DNA of 64,000 nucleotides from contig CAYGDY010000001.1 in assembly GCA_964348795.1 (NCBI GenBank), positions 186,001 to 250,000 on the forward strand. Direction: 5' to 3'. Numbering within the stretch: position 1 is the stretch's first letter; each line of letters starts with the position of its first letter. This DNA comes from JADLAT01 sp964348795. Its GTDB lineage: Bacteria > Pseudomonadota > Alphaproteobacteria > Micavibrionales > Micavibrionaceae. The position numbers were made by a program, and so were the translations under genes. Below, one piece after another: positions 52,257 through 61,546 of this stretch. The notes beneath the pieces were generated by a model that was not told the origin of the DNA, made no database searches, and saw only the letters and a list, made by a program, of their open reading frames with translations.

Positions 52257-53477
52257 CTAAGCCGCCTGTGCCTTGCCCTTGAGCGCCGAGCAGGCGCGCT
52301 GGATGCGGGTGCAGGCCTCTGTCAGGGCCTCGGTGGAGGTGGCGTAGGAAATCCGAAAATAGGGAGACAAGCCGAACGCCTCCCCCTGCACCGTGGCAAC
52401 CCCTTCGGCTTCCAGCAGATACGTCACGAAATCCTCATCCGTTTCAATCACTTTGCCCTCAGGCGTGGTTTTGCCGATCACGCCCGCGCAGGACGGATAC
52501 ACATAAAACGCCCCTTCCGGCGTGATGCAGGACAAGCCTTCGGCCTCATTGAGCATTTTTACCACCAGATCGCGCCGTGCGGCAAAGACATCATTGCGCT
52601 CCTTCAGAAAGGATTGATCTCCGTTCAGCGCAGAGGCCGCCGCATATTGCGAGATGGACGAAGGGTTCGAGGTGCTTTGCGACTGGATTTTCGTCATGGC
52701 GGAGATCAAAGCTTTTGGTCCGCCCGCATACCCAATCCGCCAGCCGGTCATGGAATAAGCTTTGGACACGCCATTGACCGTGAGCGTGCGGTCAGTGAGC
52801 TTGGGCTCGACTTCCGCTGGCGTGCAGAATGTGAACCCGTCATAAACCAGATGCTCGTACATATCATCGCTCATGATATAGACATGCGGGTGGCGCAAGA
52901 GCACATCGGTCAGGGCTTTGAGTTCGTCCCATGAATATGCCCCGCCCGTAGGGTTGGAGGGGGAATTGAAAATCAACCATTTGGTTTTGGGTGTGATGGC
53001 TTTTTCCAGATCTTCTGGCTGGAGCTTGAATTGTTTACTTTCGGGACACGGCACAATGACGGGCACCCCTTCAGCCAGCAGAGTCATATCAGGATAGGAC
53101 ACCCAGTATGGCGCGGGGATAATCACCTCATCACCCGGGTTGACGGACGCCATGAGCGCATTGTACAGCACCTGCTTCCCGCCTGTTCCGACTGTGATCT
53201 GGTCGCGGGTATAGGTCAGGTTATTCTCCCGTTTGAATTTTCCGATAATAGCATCTTTCAGCGCAGGCGTTCCATCCACAGCCGTATAGCGCGTATGGTT
53301 TTTCTGGATGGCCTCGACCCCTGCGGCTTTGATAAAATCGGGCGTATCGAAATCGGGTTCGCCGGCCCCCAGACCAATCACATCCCTGCCCGCCTCTTTG
53401 AGATCCCGCGCCTTGTTCGTGACGGCAATCGTGGGAGAGGGTTTAATACGGCTCAAGCGGTCGGCAATCAAAGACAT
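52257..53477 (-). CDS. Aspartate-type aminotransferase (PLP, class I)
   Basis: The protein has 406 residues from 'MSLIADRLSRIKPS' at 53477; the frame opens 19 codons upstream but these codons are partly from the repeat at 53504-53565. The PLP-Lys motif is 'NGVSKAYSMTGWRIGY' (Lys about residue 240). Family members interconvert aspartate/oxaloacetate and glutamate/2-oxoglutarate; many alphaproteobacterial ones also use prephenate. Confidence 0.93.
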   Translation of the reverse strand: MSLIADRLSRIKPSPTIAVTNKARDLKEAGRDVIGLGAGEPDFDTPDFIKAAGVEAIQKNHTRYTAVDGTPALKDAIIGKFKRENNLTYTRDQITVGTGGKQVLYNALMASVNPGDEVIIPAPYWVSYPDMTLLAEGVPVIVPCPESKQFKLQPEDLEKAITPKTKWLIFNSPSNPTGGAYSWDELKALTDVLLRHPHVYIMSDDMYEHLVYDGFTFCTPAEVEPKLTDRTLTVNGVSKAYSMTGWRIGYAGGPKALISAMTKIQSQSTSNPSSISQYAAASALNGDQSFLKERNDVFAARRDLVVKMLNEAEGLSCITPEGAFYVYPSCAGVIGKTTPEGKVIETDEDFVTYLLEAEGVATVQGEAFGLSPYFRISYATSTEALTEACTRIQRACSALKGKAQAA

Positions 53478-53503
53478 GGAGAAGATCCTTTTTGAGTTAT
53501 TTT

Positions 53504-53565
53504 TTGTCATCCTGAGTGAAACGAAGAATCCCAAAACAGATCCTTCGTTTCACTCAGGATGACAA
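53504..53565. repeat. Perfect 23-bp palindromic repeat between aminotransferase and kinase genes
   Basis: Arms 53504-53526 and 53543-53565 are exactly complementary over 23 bp (TTGTCATCCTGAGTGAAACG...), loop 16 bases. The kinase gene ends inside it: its last Leu-Ser-Ser and stop TGA are the repeat sequence TTG TCA TCC TGA. Confidence 0.9.
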
Positions 53566-54621
53566 CGACAATGTCTGTTTTAGGCCTTCTTCCCCCGAAA
53601 AATCAACCCCGATATCATCAAAAAATATTTTGAGTGGTGATAAAAGCGGATCATGCAAGGCGGTTTTAATATAATTTTCAAGGCGTGGGATATGGGCCAG
53701 ATATTGGGTTTTTCCCTCTCCCGCGAGCTTTATAAATTGCCCGATGACCCTGCAATGAAACTGCGTCCCGAGCACACGGTACCAGCGCTGGAAGGTTTCA
53801 TCATACCGCCCAAGGATTTTGGTGCGTATCTCTTCCGGCACGTCCCGCCGCGCATCTTCCAGAAAATTGACCAGATCATAGGGCACTGGACCGATCATGG
53901 CCCCCTGAAAATCCAGCAGGCCGCATTGTTTAAGGCCAGTACGTCCTTCCAAAAACATCAGATTATCGGCATGAAAATCCACATGCAAAAACCCTTGCGG
54001 GCAAGGCGGAAGGGATTGTTCTATGACCTTCCAAATCCGGAGATACTCAACCACTTCTCCGTCATCCCGTTGAAAAACGGGATCCATGGATTCCCGCCGC
54101 AGTCTACCCCGTGCCTCGACACGGGGCGGAAATGACGTTAAAAAGGGCACATAATACTCCAGCACATAGCAATGGCGCGTATGCACGTGAGAGTCATAAT
54201 AGCGCGGCAGGTCCGGCAGATTTTTTTGCGAAGCCAGATGGTCCAGCACTTCCGCGCCGCGTTCATATATTTGTTCTGGATTCCCGCCTTCGCGGGAATG
54301 ACGAGACAATAGGTTTCCAAACGACACATCCCCGAAATCTTCAAGAATAAGATAACCGTGCGCCAAATCCTGTGCCAATATTTCAGGCGCAGACAAGCCC
54401 ACAGAACGGAGCCAATCCGCAATCCGGAGAAAGTCTCCCATCTTATGCCCTGTCATGGCGTGCGGCGAAGAATCGGGCACAGACTCCATCAAAACACCGT
54501 TTTGAGAATTTCCGGAGATCCGAAAATATCGCCTGAGGGAAGAATCCTGTCCTAACGGCGAAACAATCTTCCAGCCGTGTTTTTCCAAAAAGCAGGCCCG
54601 CACCTCAGGGTCAAACATCAT
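53554..54621 (-). CDS. Aminoglycoside-phosphotransferase-like sugar kinase (AmgK-like) with repeat insertions
   Basis: The protein has 355 residues. The APH/choline-kinase fold is clear: 'GYLILEDFGDVSF' in the N-lobe, catalytic loop 'LHVDFHADNLMF' and metal-binding 'LLDFQGAMIGPVPYDLVN'. These motifs and its resemblance to alphaproteobacterial AmgK-type kinases suggest cell-wall sugar (MurNAc/GlcNAc) phosphorylation; this is inferred. Two palindromic repeats are read in frame: 'SRHSREGGNPE' (near residue 110) and 'FPPRVEARGRLRRESMDPV' (near residue 167). A third repeat supplies the C-terminal residues and stop. Catalytic motifs are intact. Confidence 0.85.
   Translation of the reverse strand: MMFDPEVRACFLEKHGWKIVSPLGQDSSLRRYFRISGNSQNGVLMESVPDSSPHAMTGHKMGDFLRIADWLRSVGLSAPEILAQDLAHGYLILEDFGDVSFGNLLSRHSREGGNPEQIYERGAEVLDHLASQKNLPDLPRYYDSHVHTRHCYVLEYYVPFLTSFPPRVEARGRLRRESMDPVFQRDDGEVVEYLRIWKVIEQSLPPCPQGFLHVDFHADNLMFLEGRTGLKQCGLLDFQGAMIGPVPYDLVNFLEDARRDVPEEIRTKILGRYDETFQRWYRVLGTQFHCRVIGQFIKLAGEGKTQYLAHIPRLENYIKTALHDPLLSPLKIFFDDIGVDFSGEEGLKQTLSLSS
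54060..54137. repeat. 78-bp palindromic repeat inside the kinase gene
   Basis: Starts CGTCATCCCGTTGAAAAACGG and ends CGGAAATGACG; inner CCCCGTG/CACGGGG and CCCGTT/AACGGG hairpins. Its length is a multiple of three and it is read in frame as about 26 residues. Confidence 0.9.
54276..54303. repeat. 28-bp palindromic repeat inside the kinase gene
   Basis: CTGGATTCCCGCC TTCGCGGGAATGACG: the compact form of the family, with CCCGC/GCGGG hairpin. On the minus strand it encodes 'RHSREGGNP'. Confidence 0.85.
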
Positions 54622-57137
54622 CCCGCCAGAACCTCTTTGACCTTGGCGGCCAGTTGTTTGAGCGTAAAGGGCTTGGGCAGGAAAAAAATATTCTCGCCCA
54701 TATGGTCTTTGAGTTTATCCTCGGTATAGCCGGACATGAAGATGATCTTCAAATGCGGGCTGGTCTGGCGCATACGCTGGGCCAATGTCGGCCCATCCAT
54801 AATCGGCATGACGACATCGGTAATGAGCAGATCAATTTTTTTATTCTCGGCCCGCTCCATGACGGCCAGCGCGCTTTCTCCACTGTCGGCGGTCAGGACT
54901 TCGTAGCCCTTGTTGCTCAAAGCCCGTTGGGAGAACGTCCGCACGGCGTCTTCGTCCTCCACCAGCAAAATACGCTCCGAACCCGTCAGATCTTTTGTCT
55001 CATCGGCTTCAGGGGTTTCCTTGGCAATGGCCTCGTCCTGTTCGAGTTCGCTGGCGCGGGGCAGGTAAATATAAAAGGTTGTGCCCTGATCCACTTCGCT
55101 TTGCACGTCCAAAAAGCCACCTGTCTGGCGGATGATTCCGTACACGGTGGCAAGGCCCAGCCCCGTTCCCTCCCCGACTTCCTTGGTGGTAAAGAACGGC
55201 TCGAAAATACGGGTAAGATTTTTTTTTGGAATTCCACATCCCGTATCCGAAACCTTGATCAAAATCCAGTGCCCGGGCGGGAGTTCCTCCGCAACCAGCT
55301 CCTGCGGTTTTCTGTTGGTAAAATTCTCTGTTTCAATCAGCAAGCGCGCGCCCGCCGTCTTTTTGGCATCCATCGCGTCACGGGCATTCACGGCCAGATT
55401 GATGAGCACCTGCTCCATCTGGCCTTCATCCACCTTCACAAGACCCAGATTTTGTCCGTGCACAAGATCCAGCTCCACACTCGCCCCAATCAAGCGGCGC
55501 AAAAGATGGGACAACTCCGTTAAAATTTCACTGATATCATGGACCCGTGGCCGCAAGGTTTGTTGACGGGAAAACGCCAAAAGCTGACGCACCAGATTGG
55601 CCGCCCTGTTTGAATTTTGCTTGATCTGCATAATATCGCTAAAGGACGGATCACCAGGTTTATGGCGAAGGAGAAGCAAATCGGAAAACCCGATGATGGC
55701 GGTCAAAAGATTGTTGAAGTCGTGGGCCACCCCGCCTGCAAGCTGTCCTATCGCCTGCATCTTCTGGGATTGGACAAACTGAGCCTCCAATGCTTTTTTC
55801 TCGGAAAGATCAATGAAATGAAGAACGGTGTTCCCACCAGCCCGAAATTTGCGGGCGTGCATCTGGGTTTCGATCAGGCCCTTCTCGCCTTTCAAGGAAA
55901 CTTCCATGGGTGCGCCCAGCTGTTGCCCCTGCTCGATCCGGCCCATGGCGGACAAAACAGGCTCCCTGTTTTCTTCTCCCAAAAGCGACTCAAAGGATAC
56001 GCCTTCAAGATGTTCGATCACCTGCCCCAGCATCGTGGCAAAGGCCGCATTACAATCTTCAATGATCCCCTTGTGATCCAGCAGGATAATCCCGAGCGGG
56101 GCCTCGTCGAAAAAGCGCTGAAAACGGTCTTCGGAGGCCTTGAGGGCCAAAGACATTTCCCGCTCCGCCGTCTTGTCATAGACCACAGCGCGCGTTCGGA
56201 CTTTTCCGTCAGATTCCTTGACGATGACCTGATTGATGGACGCCAGAAAAATTTTCCCTCCACGCCCTTTCATCTGCACATCTACAATCTGGCGCGTTTT
56301 AGCGTCCTCTGTCAGATCATAGGGGTTGGTATGCGGGGGCGGTTCAACCAGATAAGTATGCAAGGTCCCGCCATCCAGAAGCGCTTGCAGATCCTCTCCC
56401 ACCCAACGGGCAAAGGTCGCGTTAGCAAAAACGAAACGCCCTGTCTCGTCCACAGAGAAAAAGCCGACAGGCGCGTTATCGGTAAAATCAATCAGTTTTT
56501 CCCGCTCGGCCCGAATGGCGGTGTCTGTCCTGTGTTTCTGGGTCACATCGTCGATCCGCCAGTGGATATGTCCCGCACGACCAGAAATAGGTTGCGCCGT
56601 CACAAGCAGGTACAGCTCCTGATCCCCGACCTTCGAGAAGATCTCCGCAGAATCGGAAAGCCCCCGATGGGCTTGCTCCGACAGAAGCCTGAAATGGGCA
56701 AAGCCTTCGGGATTATTCTCGAAGAGAGACGCCAGACTGTTATAGGTCGGCGGCCCGACAATCGTACAAAGTCTTTCAAATTTCTGGTTGTAGTACAGCG
56801 CATTATCCACACTGTCTGTGATGAGACGGGCCGCTCTGGAACCTTCCATTGCTTCACGGATCAATTCGATTTCCTTGCTCCGCGCCAGATTGAGTCTCAA
56901 GGCGAAATACAAAAGCATACCGGACAGGCCGATCACCACCATCACCAGCGCAATCAAAACCTGCTGGGACTTTTCAATGGAAAGTCCTGCAAACACCAGC
57001 AAGCCCGCCGCCATCAACACCAGCACAATCGTCAGATAAAAAAACAATTTACAGGATTTTGTGACAGCCGATACGACCGGTGCAGTCTGACCGTTTTTAT
57101 GATAGCGTGATATAAACTCGGAATGATCCAGTGTCAT
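54618..57137 (-). CDS. cckA: Hybrid histidine kinase CckA
   Basis: The protein has 839 residues from 'MTLDHSEF' at 57137; the open frame continues 9 codons upstream. Two N-terminal TM segments (about 30-52 and 59-82) are followed by PAS domains (about 215-330 and 330-450). Then come DHp with H472 in 'GGVAHDFNNLLT', a HATPase domain ('DTGCGIPKKN', 'GTGLGLATVYG') and a C-terminal receiver with Asp in 'LLITDVVMPIMDGP'. CckA phosphorylates CtrA and CpdR through ChpT and controls the cell cycle and flagellar genes. It overlaps the kinase gene stop/start by 4 bp. Confidence 0.95.
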   Translation of the reverse strand: MTLDHSEFISRYHKNGQTAPVVSAVTKSCKLFFYLTIVLVLMAAGLLVFAGLSIEKSQQVLIALVMVVIGLSGMLLYFALRLNLARSKEIELIREAMEGSRAARLITDSVDNALYYNQKFERLCTIVGPPTYNSLASLFENNPEGFAHFRLLSEQAHRGLSDSAEIFSKVGDQELYLLVTAQPISGRAGHIHWRIDDVTQKHRTDTAIRAEREKLIDFTDNAPVGFFSVDETGRFVFANATFARWVGEDLQALLDGGTLHTYLVEPPPHTNPYDLTEDAKTRQIVDVQMKGRGGKIFLASINQVIVKESDGKVRTRAVVYDKTAEREMSLALKASEDRFQRFFDEAPLGIILLDHKGIIEDCNAAFATMLGQVIEHLEGVSFESLLGEENREPVLSAMGRIEQGQQLGAPMEVSLKGEKGLIETQMHARKFRAGGNTVLHFIDLSEKKALEAQFVQSQKMQAIGQLAGGVAHDFNNLLTAIIGFSDLLLLRHKPGDPSFSDIMQIKQNSNRAANLVRQLLAFSRQQTLRPRVHDISEILTELSHLLRRLIGASVELDLVHGQNLGLVKVDEGQMEQVLINLAVNARDAMDAKKTAGARLLIETENFTNRKPQELVAEELPPGHWILIKVSDTGCGIPKKNLTRIFEPFFTTKEVGEGTGLGLATVYGIIRQTGGFLDVQSEVDQGTTFYIYLPRASELEQDEAIAKETPEADETKDLTGSERILLVEDEDAVRTFSQRALSNKGYEVLTADSGESALAVMERAENKKIDLLITDVVMPIMDGPTLAQRMRQTSPHLKIIFMSGYTEDKLKDHMGENIFFLPKPFTLKQLAAKVKEVLAG

Positions 57138-57206
57138 AGTGCGGAATATGCCACAAATGGGCAAAATTGAATAGCCAATTCAGTTGCAATCATTATACTT
57201 TCAGGG

Positions 57207-58856
57207 ATGAAAACGAAAACAGGCGGACAGATTCTTGTTGCAACACTGGCCCTGCACGGTGTGCCCCGCATCTCCTGTGTGGCCGGCGAAAGCTACCTGC
57301 CCGTTCTGGACGCCCTCTACCAGCATCCCACGATCCAGACCATCACCTGCCGGCATGAGGGGGAAGCGGCCTTTATGGCCGAAAGCTGGGGAAAACTGAC
57401 GGGGGAAGCGGGCGTGTGCATGGTCACGCGGGGACCAGGGGCCACTAATGCCGCCATCGGTGTCCACACCGCCATGCAGGATTCCACTCCCCTTGTGTTG
57501 TTTGTGGGTCAAGTCTCCCGCGCTGACAAGGGACGGGAATCGTTTCAGGAATTCGACACCGCATCTGCCTTTACCCCGTGGGCGAAAGAGGCATTTGACA
57601 TTGTACACGTGGAGGATATCGCAGGAGCTGTCACCCACGCATTGTATATCGCGCAATCAGGCCGGAATGGACCCGTTGTGGTGGGCCTACCGGAAGACAT
57701 CCTCAGTGAGGTTTGTCATTTCCAAGAGATGACAAACCCGCCTCCTGTTTTTCCTCTCGCGCATGGAAAAGAGTTTGCGGATATTATAACGCTTTTAAAA
57801 TCTGCCAAAAATCCTTTGATCATCGCTGGCGGGCACGGCTGGCATGATGAAACCTGCTCTGCGCTGGAGCGTTTCACGCGCCATACGCATATTCCGATTC
57901 TGGCCGCATGGCGCAGGCATGATCTGCTCTCTTCCCGCAATCCGTATTTTGGCGGAGAACTGGGGATGGGGGCCAACCCCGCCCTTGTCAAAGCCATACA
58001 AAATGAATGCGACCTCCTCCTTGTGATCGGGGCACGGCTGGATGAATGCACGGTGCAGGGCTATAGTTTGCTCGACATTCCAACGCCCAGACAAACCCTG
58101 ATCCACTTGTATCCTTCCACGCAGGAGATGGGGAAAGTCTATACCCCGACCCTCGGGATCTCTTGCGAGATCAACTGTACCGTTGAACATCTTTCTTCTT
58201 TGGCATGCAAGACAGAGTGGCCTGAATGGCAGGCGTGGGGGCAACGCATCAACGTCCTGTATCAAAACTGGACCGCTCTGCCCGCCCCCCAGCCTTGGGA
58301 TGGCGCAGATATGAACACCATAGTGTCCCATCTGAATGCGGTCTTGCCAGACGATGCTATAATCACCAGCGATGCCGGCAATTTCAGTATCTGGCTGAGG
58401 CGCTTTCTCAAACACGGGCGGCCCGCCCGCATGCTCGCCCCCACAAGCGGTGCGATGGGCTACGGCGCGCCTTCTGCGTGCGCGTCTGCCCTCATCCATC
58501 CAAAGAGGACCGTTTTAGGATTCAGTGGGGATGGCGGGTTTATGATGACCGGCGTTCACGCCTTGGCCACCGCCCTCCAGCACAATGCCAAACCTGTTTT
58601 TATCGTCTGCAATAATGGCTTGTACGGCACGATCCGGATGCATCAGGACCGGACGTTTCCAGACCGCCCTCATGCAACCCACCTGCGCAATCCTGATTTT
58701 TCAGCGTTGGCGGAAAGTTACGGCGCTCTGGGTCTCAAGGTCCGCTCTGCGAAAGCGTTTCCTTCTGCGCTGGAAGGTGCAATGAAGGCGGATCGAGCAA
58801 GCGTCATTGAAGTCATGATGGACCCACGGCAACTTACGCCCGCCAGTACCGTATAA
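57207..58856 (+). CDS. Thiamine-diphosphate-dependent enzyme, acetolactate-synthase-like
   Basis: The protein has 549 residues with the three-domain ThDP layout. The N-terminal PYR domain has the catalytic Glu in 'CRHEGEAAFMAESWGKLTG', the middle domain binds nucleotide-like ligand, and the C-terminal PP domain has the 'GDGGFMMTGVHA...CNNGLYGT' metal/ThDP motif. It resembles acetolactate synthase or related decarboxylases, but no small regulatory subunit follows, so the reaction is unclear. Divergent from cckA, placed between cckA and flhB. Confidence 0.9.
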   Translation: MKTKTGGQILVATLALHGVPRISCVAGESYLPVLDALYQHPTIQTITCRHEGEAAFMAESWGKLTGEAGVCMVTRGPGATNAAIGVHTAMQDSTPLVLFVGQVSRADKGRESFQEFDTASAFTPWAKEAFDIVHVEDIAGAVTHALYIAQSGRNGPVVVGLPEDILSEVCHFQEMTNPPPVFPLAHGKEFADIITLLKSAKNPLIIAGGHGWHDETCSALERFTRHTHIPILAAWRRHDLLSSRNPYFGGELGMGANPALVKAIQNECDLLLVIGARLDECTVQGYSLLDIPTPRQTLIHLYPSTQEMGKVYTPTLGISCEINCTVEHLSSLACKTEWPEWQAWGQRINVLYQNWTALPAPQPWDGADMNTIVSHLNAVLPDDAIITSDAGNFSIWLRRFLKHGRPARMLAPTSGAMGYGAPSACASALIHPKRTVLGFSGDGGFMMTGVHALATALQHNAKPVFIVCNNGLYGTIRMHQDRTFPDRPHATHLRNPDFSALAESYGALGLKVRSAKAFPSALEGAMKADRASVIEVMMDPRQLTPASTV

Positions 58857-58868
58857 TACATCCCCTTG

Positions 58869-58956
58869 CGTCATTGCGAGGAAGCCTTAAGGGCTGACGA
58901 AGCAATCCAGTCTTTTTAATGGATCGCCACGCTCCGGATAGTCGCTCGCGATGACG
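58869..58956. repeat. GTCAT-type palindromic repeat (GCGAG subfamily)
   Basis: Ends CGTCATTGCGAG and CTCGCGATGACG are complementary with one mismatch; inner 'GAAGCAATCCAG' and 'TGGATCGCCACG'. It lies between the convergent ThDP-enzyme and flhB genes. Confidence 0.85.
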
Positions 58957-58989
58957 GGGAATATGACATTTCTACGACAGAGAGTCTTT

Positions 58990-60066
58990 TCACCGTAACT
59001 TCCCCTTCATCTTGAACACATAGGAAATGACCTCCGCCACAGCCTTGTACTGTTCCGGCGGAATGGTTTCATCCACCTCCACCGTGTCATAGAGCGTACG
59101 GGCCAACGGCTTGTTTTCAAACAGGATAATATCATGCGCCTTGGCCACTTCCCTGATCCGCAAGGCCAGATCATCCACCCCCTTGGCGATACATTGCGGG
59201 GCTTCCATCGTTTCGGGATCGTATTTCAACGCAATGGAATAGTGTGTCGGGTTTGTAATCACGACATCAGCCTGCGGCACGGCCTGCATCATGCGTTTGC
59301 GTGCCTTTTCCGCCCGCAATTGCCGCAGGCGCCCCTTCACATGCGGATCGCCTTCGGACTGCTTGTATTCATCCTTGATCTCCTGCTTGCTCATTCGCAT
59401 TTTTTTGGAATACTCGAAGCGTTGATAAACCAGATCAATCCCCGCTACCACCATCAGCACCATCAAAATTCCAATCATCAGGCGCACAATGAGAGTCTGG
59501 ATTTCCGCAAGCAAGGCCTCCATCGGCAAGCCAATCAGATGCTCAAACTTGTCGAAATAGGGATATAAGATTATAGTCCCCACCGTGCCCACTACCGAGA
59601 TTTTTATCACCCCCTTGGCAAATTCCACGACGGAACGCAGGGAAAACAAGCGAGAAAATCCTTTCATCGGAGAGACTTTGCTCCAGTCCAGCTGAATGAC
59701 TTCAGGTGCAAAAATCGGCCCGACCTGTAGAAAGGGGGGCAGAAACGCGGCCAAAGACAACAAGAGCATGGGCAAGGCCATCAGTTTCATGACCTCCCCG
59801 AACCCATCCACAAGAAGGATTTTTAGGCCGCCGCCTGTCGCGGACAGAACATCCACCCGCTCGATATAGCTACGCAACAAGGCAGACAGACCGGTAAACA
59901 TGGAAGGCATCACAGCTGAAATAATTATCGTGCCCATCAACAGCATGGCCCAGTTATTGACCTCGCGGGACAGCGCCACCTGCCCTTTCTTGCGGGCCTC
60001 CTCTACCTTTTTCGGGGTAGGGTCTTCGGTTTTTTGGGAATCATCGGTCTGGGAATCTTCCGCCAT
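58990..60066 (-). CDS. flhB: Flagellar export protein FlhB
   Basis: The protein has 358 residues. A charged N-terminus 'DPTPKKVEEARKKGQV', four TM segments (about 38-205) and the cytoplasmic domain with the autocleavage motif N272-PTH. It switches the flagellar type III apparatus from rod/hook to filament substrates. Last gene of flgB-flgC-fliE-fliQ-fliR-flhB. Confidence 0.96.
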   Translation of the reverse strand: MAEDSQTDDSQKTEDPTPKKVEEARKKGQVALSREVNNWAMLLMGTIIISAVMPSMFTGLSALLRSYIERVDVLSATGGGLKILLVDGFGEVMKLMALPMLLLSLAAFLPPFLQVGPIFAPEVIQLDWSKVSPMKGFSRLFSLRSVVEFAKGVIKISVVGTVGTIILYPYFDKFEHLIGLPMEALLAEIQTLIVRLMIGILMVLMVVAGIDLVYQRFEYSKKMRMSKQEIKDEYKQSEGDPHVKGRLRQLRAEKARKRMMQAVPQADVVITNPTHYSIALKYDPETMEAPQCIAKGVDDLALRIREVAKAHDIILFENKPLARTLYDTVEVDETIPPEQYKAVAEVISYVFKMKGKLR

Positions 60067-60072
60067 CGCGCC

Positions 60073-60852
60073 TCAGCCCCCCGCCGCACGAAAGAAGAAG
60101 ACCATCCCGTCCTGAAACTGACTGGCCCAATAGATCAGGCCCGCAGACAGCACAATCATCAGCAGGACAATCGACAGGAAAATCTGGAGCGGCAGAGCAA
60201 TCATAAAGACCTGAATCTGCGGCATTAGACGGGACAGCACCCCCATACCGGCATAGAGAAGGAGCGTCATGACCAGAAACGGACTGGCAATTTTAACCCC
60301 GACAGCAAAGCTGGCCGAAATCGCCCGTGCCATCAAATCCGCCATGGAACCTGAATCCGGCACCGCGCCCACAGGAAAGAGTTCATAACTCTCGACAATC
60401 CCTGTAAAAAGCAGGTGATGTAACTGTGTGGCAAACAAAAACACCACGCCCGTGACCGATAAAAACGCGCCCATAATGGACCCTTGCGCCGCCATAGACG
60501 GGTTGAACACCTGCGCATTTCCAAGGCTGGAAGAAATAGACACCACCATCCCCGCCGTATCGAGCGCCGTCATCAGCATCCGCGCCATCGTGCCAAACAG
60601 TGCCCCGATGACGAATTCCATCAAGATCAGCATAAAAAGCCCGATCGTGTGAGGCATGGGGCTGGGCATAAAGGACATCGTGAGGGGGAACAGGGCAAAG
60701 GTAAAAGCCAGCGCGACATGAAGCCGGATTTTCATAGAAATAAAAGAATCCCCCACGCCTGGCATGATCATAATGGCCGTGCCCAGCCGTACAAAAGTGA
60801 GCATAAACGCCAGAACGCTCGTGGTTAAAAACTGTTCCAGCACGCTTTGCAT
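60073..60852 (-). CDS. fliR: Flagellar export protein FliR
   Basis: The protein has 259 residues with about six TM segments and the family pattern 'RLGTAIMIMPGVGD' near the N-terminus. Forms the export gate with FliP and FliQ. Seven bases separate it from flhB. Confidence 0.95.
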   Translation of the reverse strand: MQSVLEQFLTTSVLAFMLTFVRLGTAIMIMPGVGDSFISMKIRLHVALAFTFALFPLTMSFMPSPMPHTIGLFMLILMEFVIGALFGTMARMLMTALDTAGMVVSISSSLGNAQVFNPSMAAQGSIMGAFLSVTGVVFLFATQLHHLLFTGIVESYELFPVGAVPDSGSMADLMARAISASFAVGVKIASPFLVMTLLLYAGMGVLSRLMPQIQVFMIALPLQIFLSIVLLMIVLSAGLIYWASQFQDGMVFFFRAAGG

Positions 60853-60864
60853 GGTGGGTTTACC

Positions 60865-61131
60865 CTATTTCATCCCGATGATTTTATCCGCCAGCCCTTG
60901 CATAAACACCACGAGTACCTGCATCATCCACGGCAGGGTCAAAAACAGTGTCAGAAAAATCGCCAGAATTTTGGGGACGAACACCAACGTCATTTCCTGA
61001 ATCTGCGTCAGGGCCTGCACCAAGGCAATGGCAACCCCCACAACCAGACCGATGAGGAGCGTTGGCGCCCCGATCTGGATACAGATCAACAGCGCCTGCT
61101 TGGCAATATCAAGGACTTCGGCCTCATTCAT
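60865..61131 (-). CDS. fliQ: Flagellar export protein FliQ
   Basis: The protein has 88 residues with two TM helices and the motif 'GLVVGVAIALVQALTQIQEMTL'. Gate component; 12 bp before fliR. Confidence 0.95.
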   Translation of the reverse strand: MNEAEVLDIAKQALLICIQIGAPTLLIGLVVGVAIALVQALTQIQEMTLVFVPKILAIFLTLFLTLPWMMQVLVVFMQGLADKIIGMK

Positions 61132-61214
61132 TCCTGTAGCGTACCAGAAGGCGCGCCCCCCTTAAAACAGGTTTTTAGCGCTCATCCCCCGTCTTTTGCA
61201 CATTGTGCAAAAGG

Positions 61215-61532
61215 TTACACGGGCATCCGCATGAGTTCCTGATAGGCGGCGATGAGCTGATCCCGAATGGCCACAACGGTTTGCAGGGTAATTTCTGCCG
61301 CGCCCGCCGCCTGCACCACATCAGTGATATCGGCTTCCCCCGTCACGGCCTTGGCGGACATCTGCTCACTGGCTTTCAGGGTATCCAGAGACTCCGAGGC
61401 TTTCTGGCGCAGAAAATCAGAAAAGCTGACTCCGGCCTCTTCCGTCCCCGTGACAGGCGCGTTTTTGCCTAAATTCGCGGTATTAGAGTACGCGTTGATA
61501 GCGGCCGCCGGATTTCCAATTTTATCAACCAT
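61215..61532 (-). CDS. fliE: Flagellar hook-basal body protein FliE
   Basis: The protein has 105 residues, with the family C-terminal part 'TDVVQAAGAAEITLQTVVAIRDQLIAAYQELMRMPV'. It joins the MS ring/export gate to the rod. Gap of 83 bp to fliQ. Confidence 0.94.
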   Translation of the reverse strand: MVDKIGNPAAAINAYSNTANLGKNAPVTGTEEAGVSFSDFLRQKASESLDTLKASEQMSAKAVTGEADITDVVQAAGAAEITLQTVVAIRDQLIAAYQELMRMPV

Positions 61533-61546
61533 CTTTTGTGACTCCC

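Noticed and set aside
55617..57110. Open frame of 497 codons on the plus strand
   Set aside because: Antisense to cckA, whose domains are complete.
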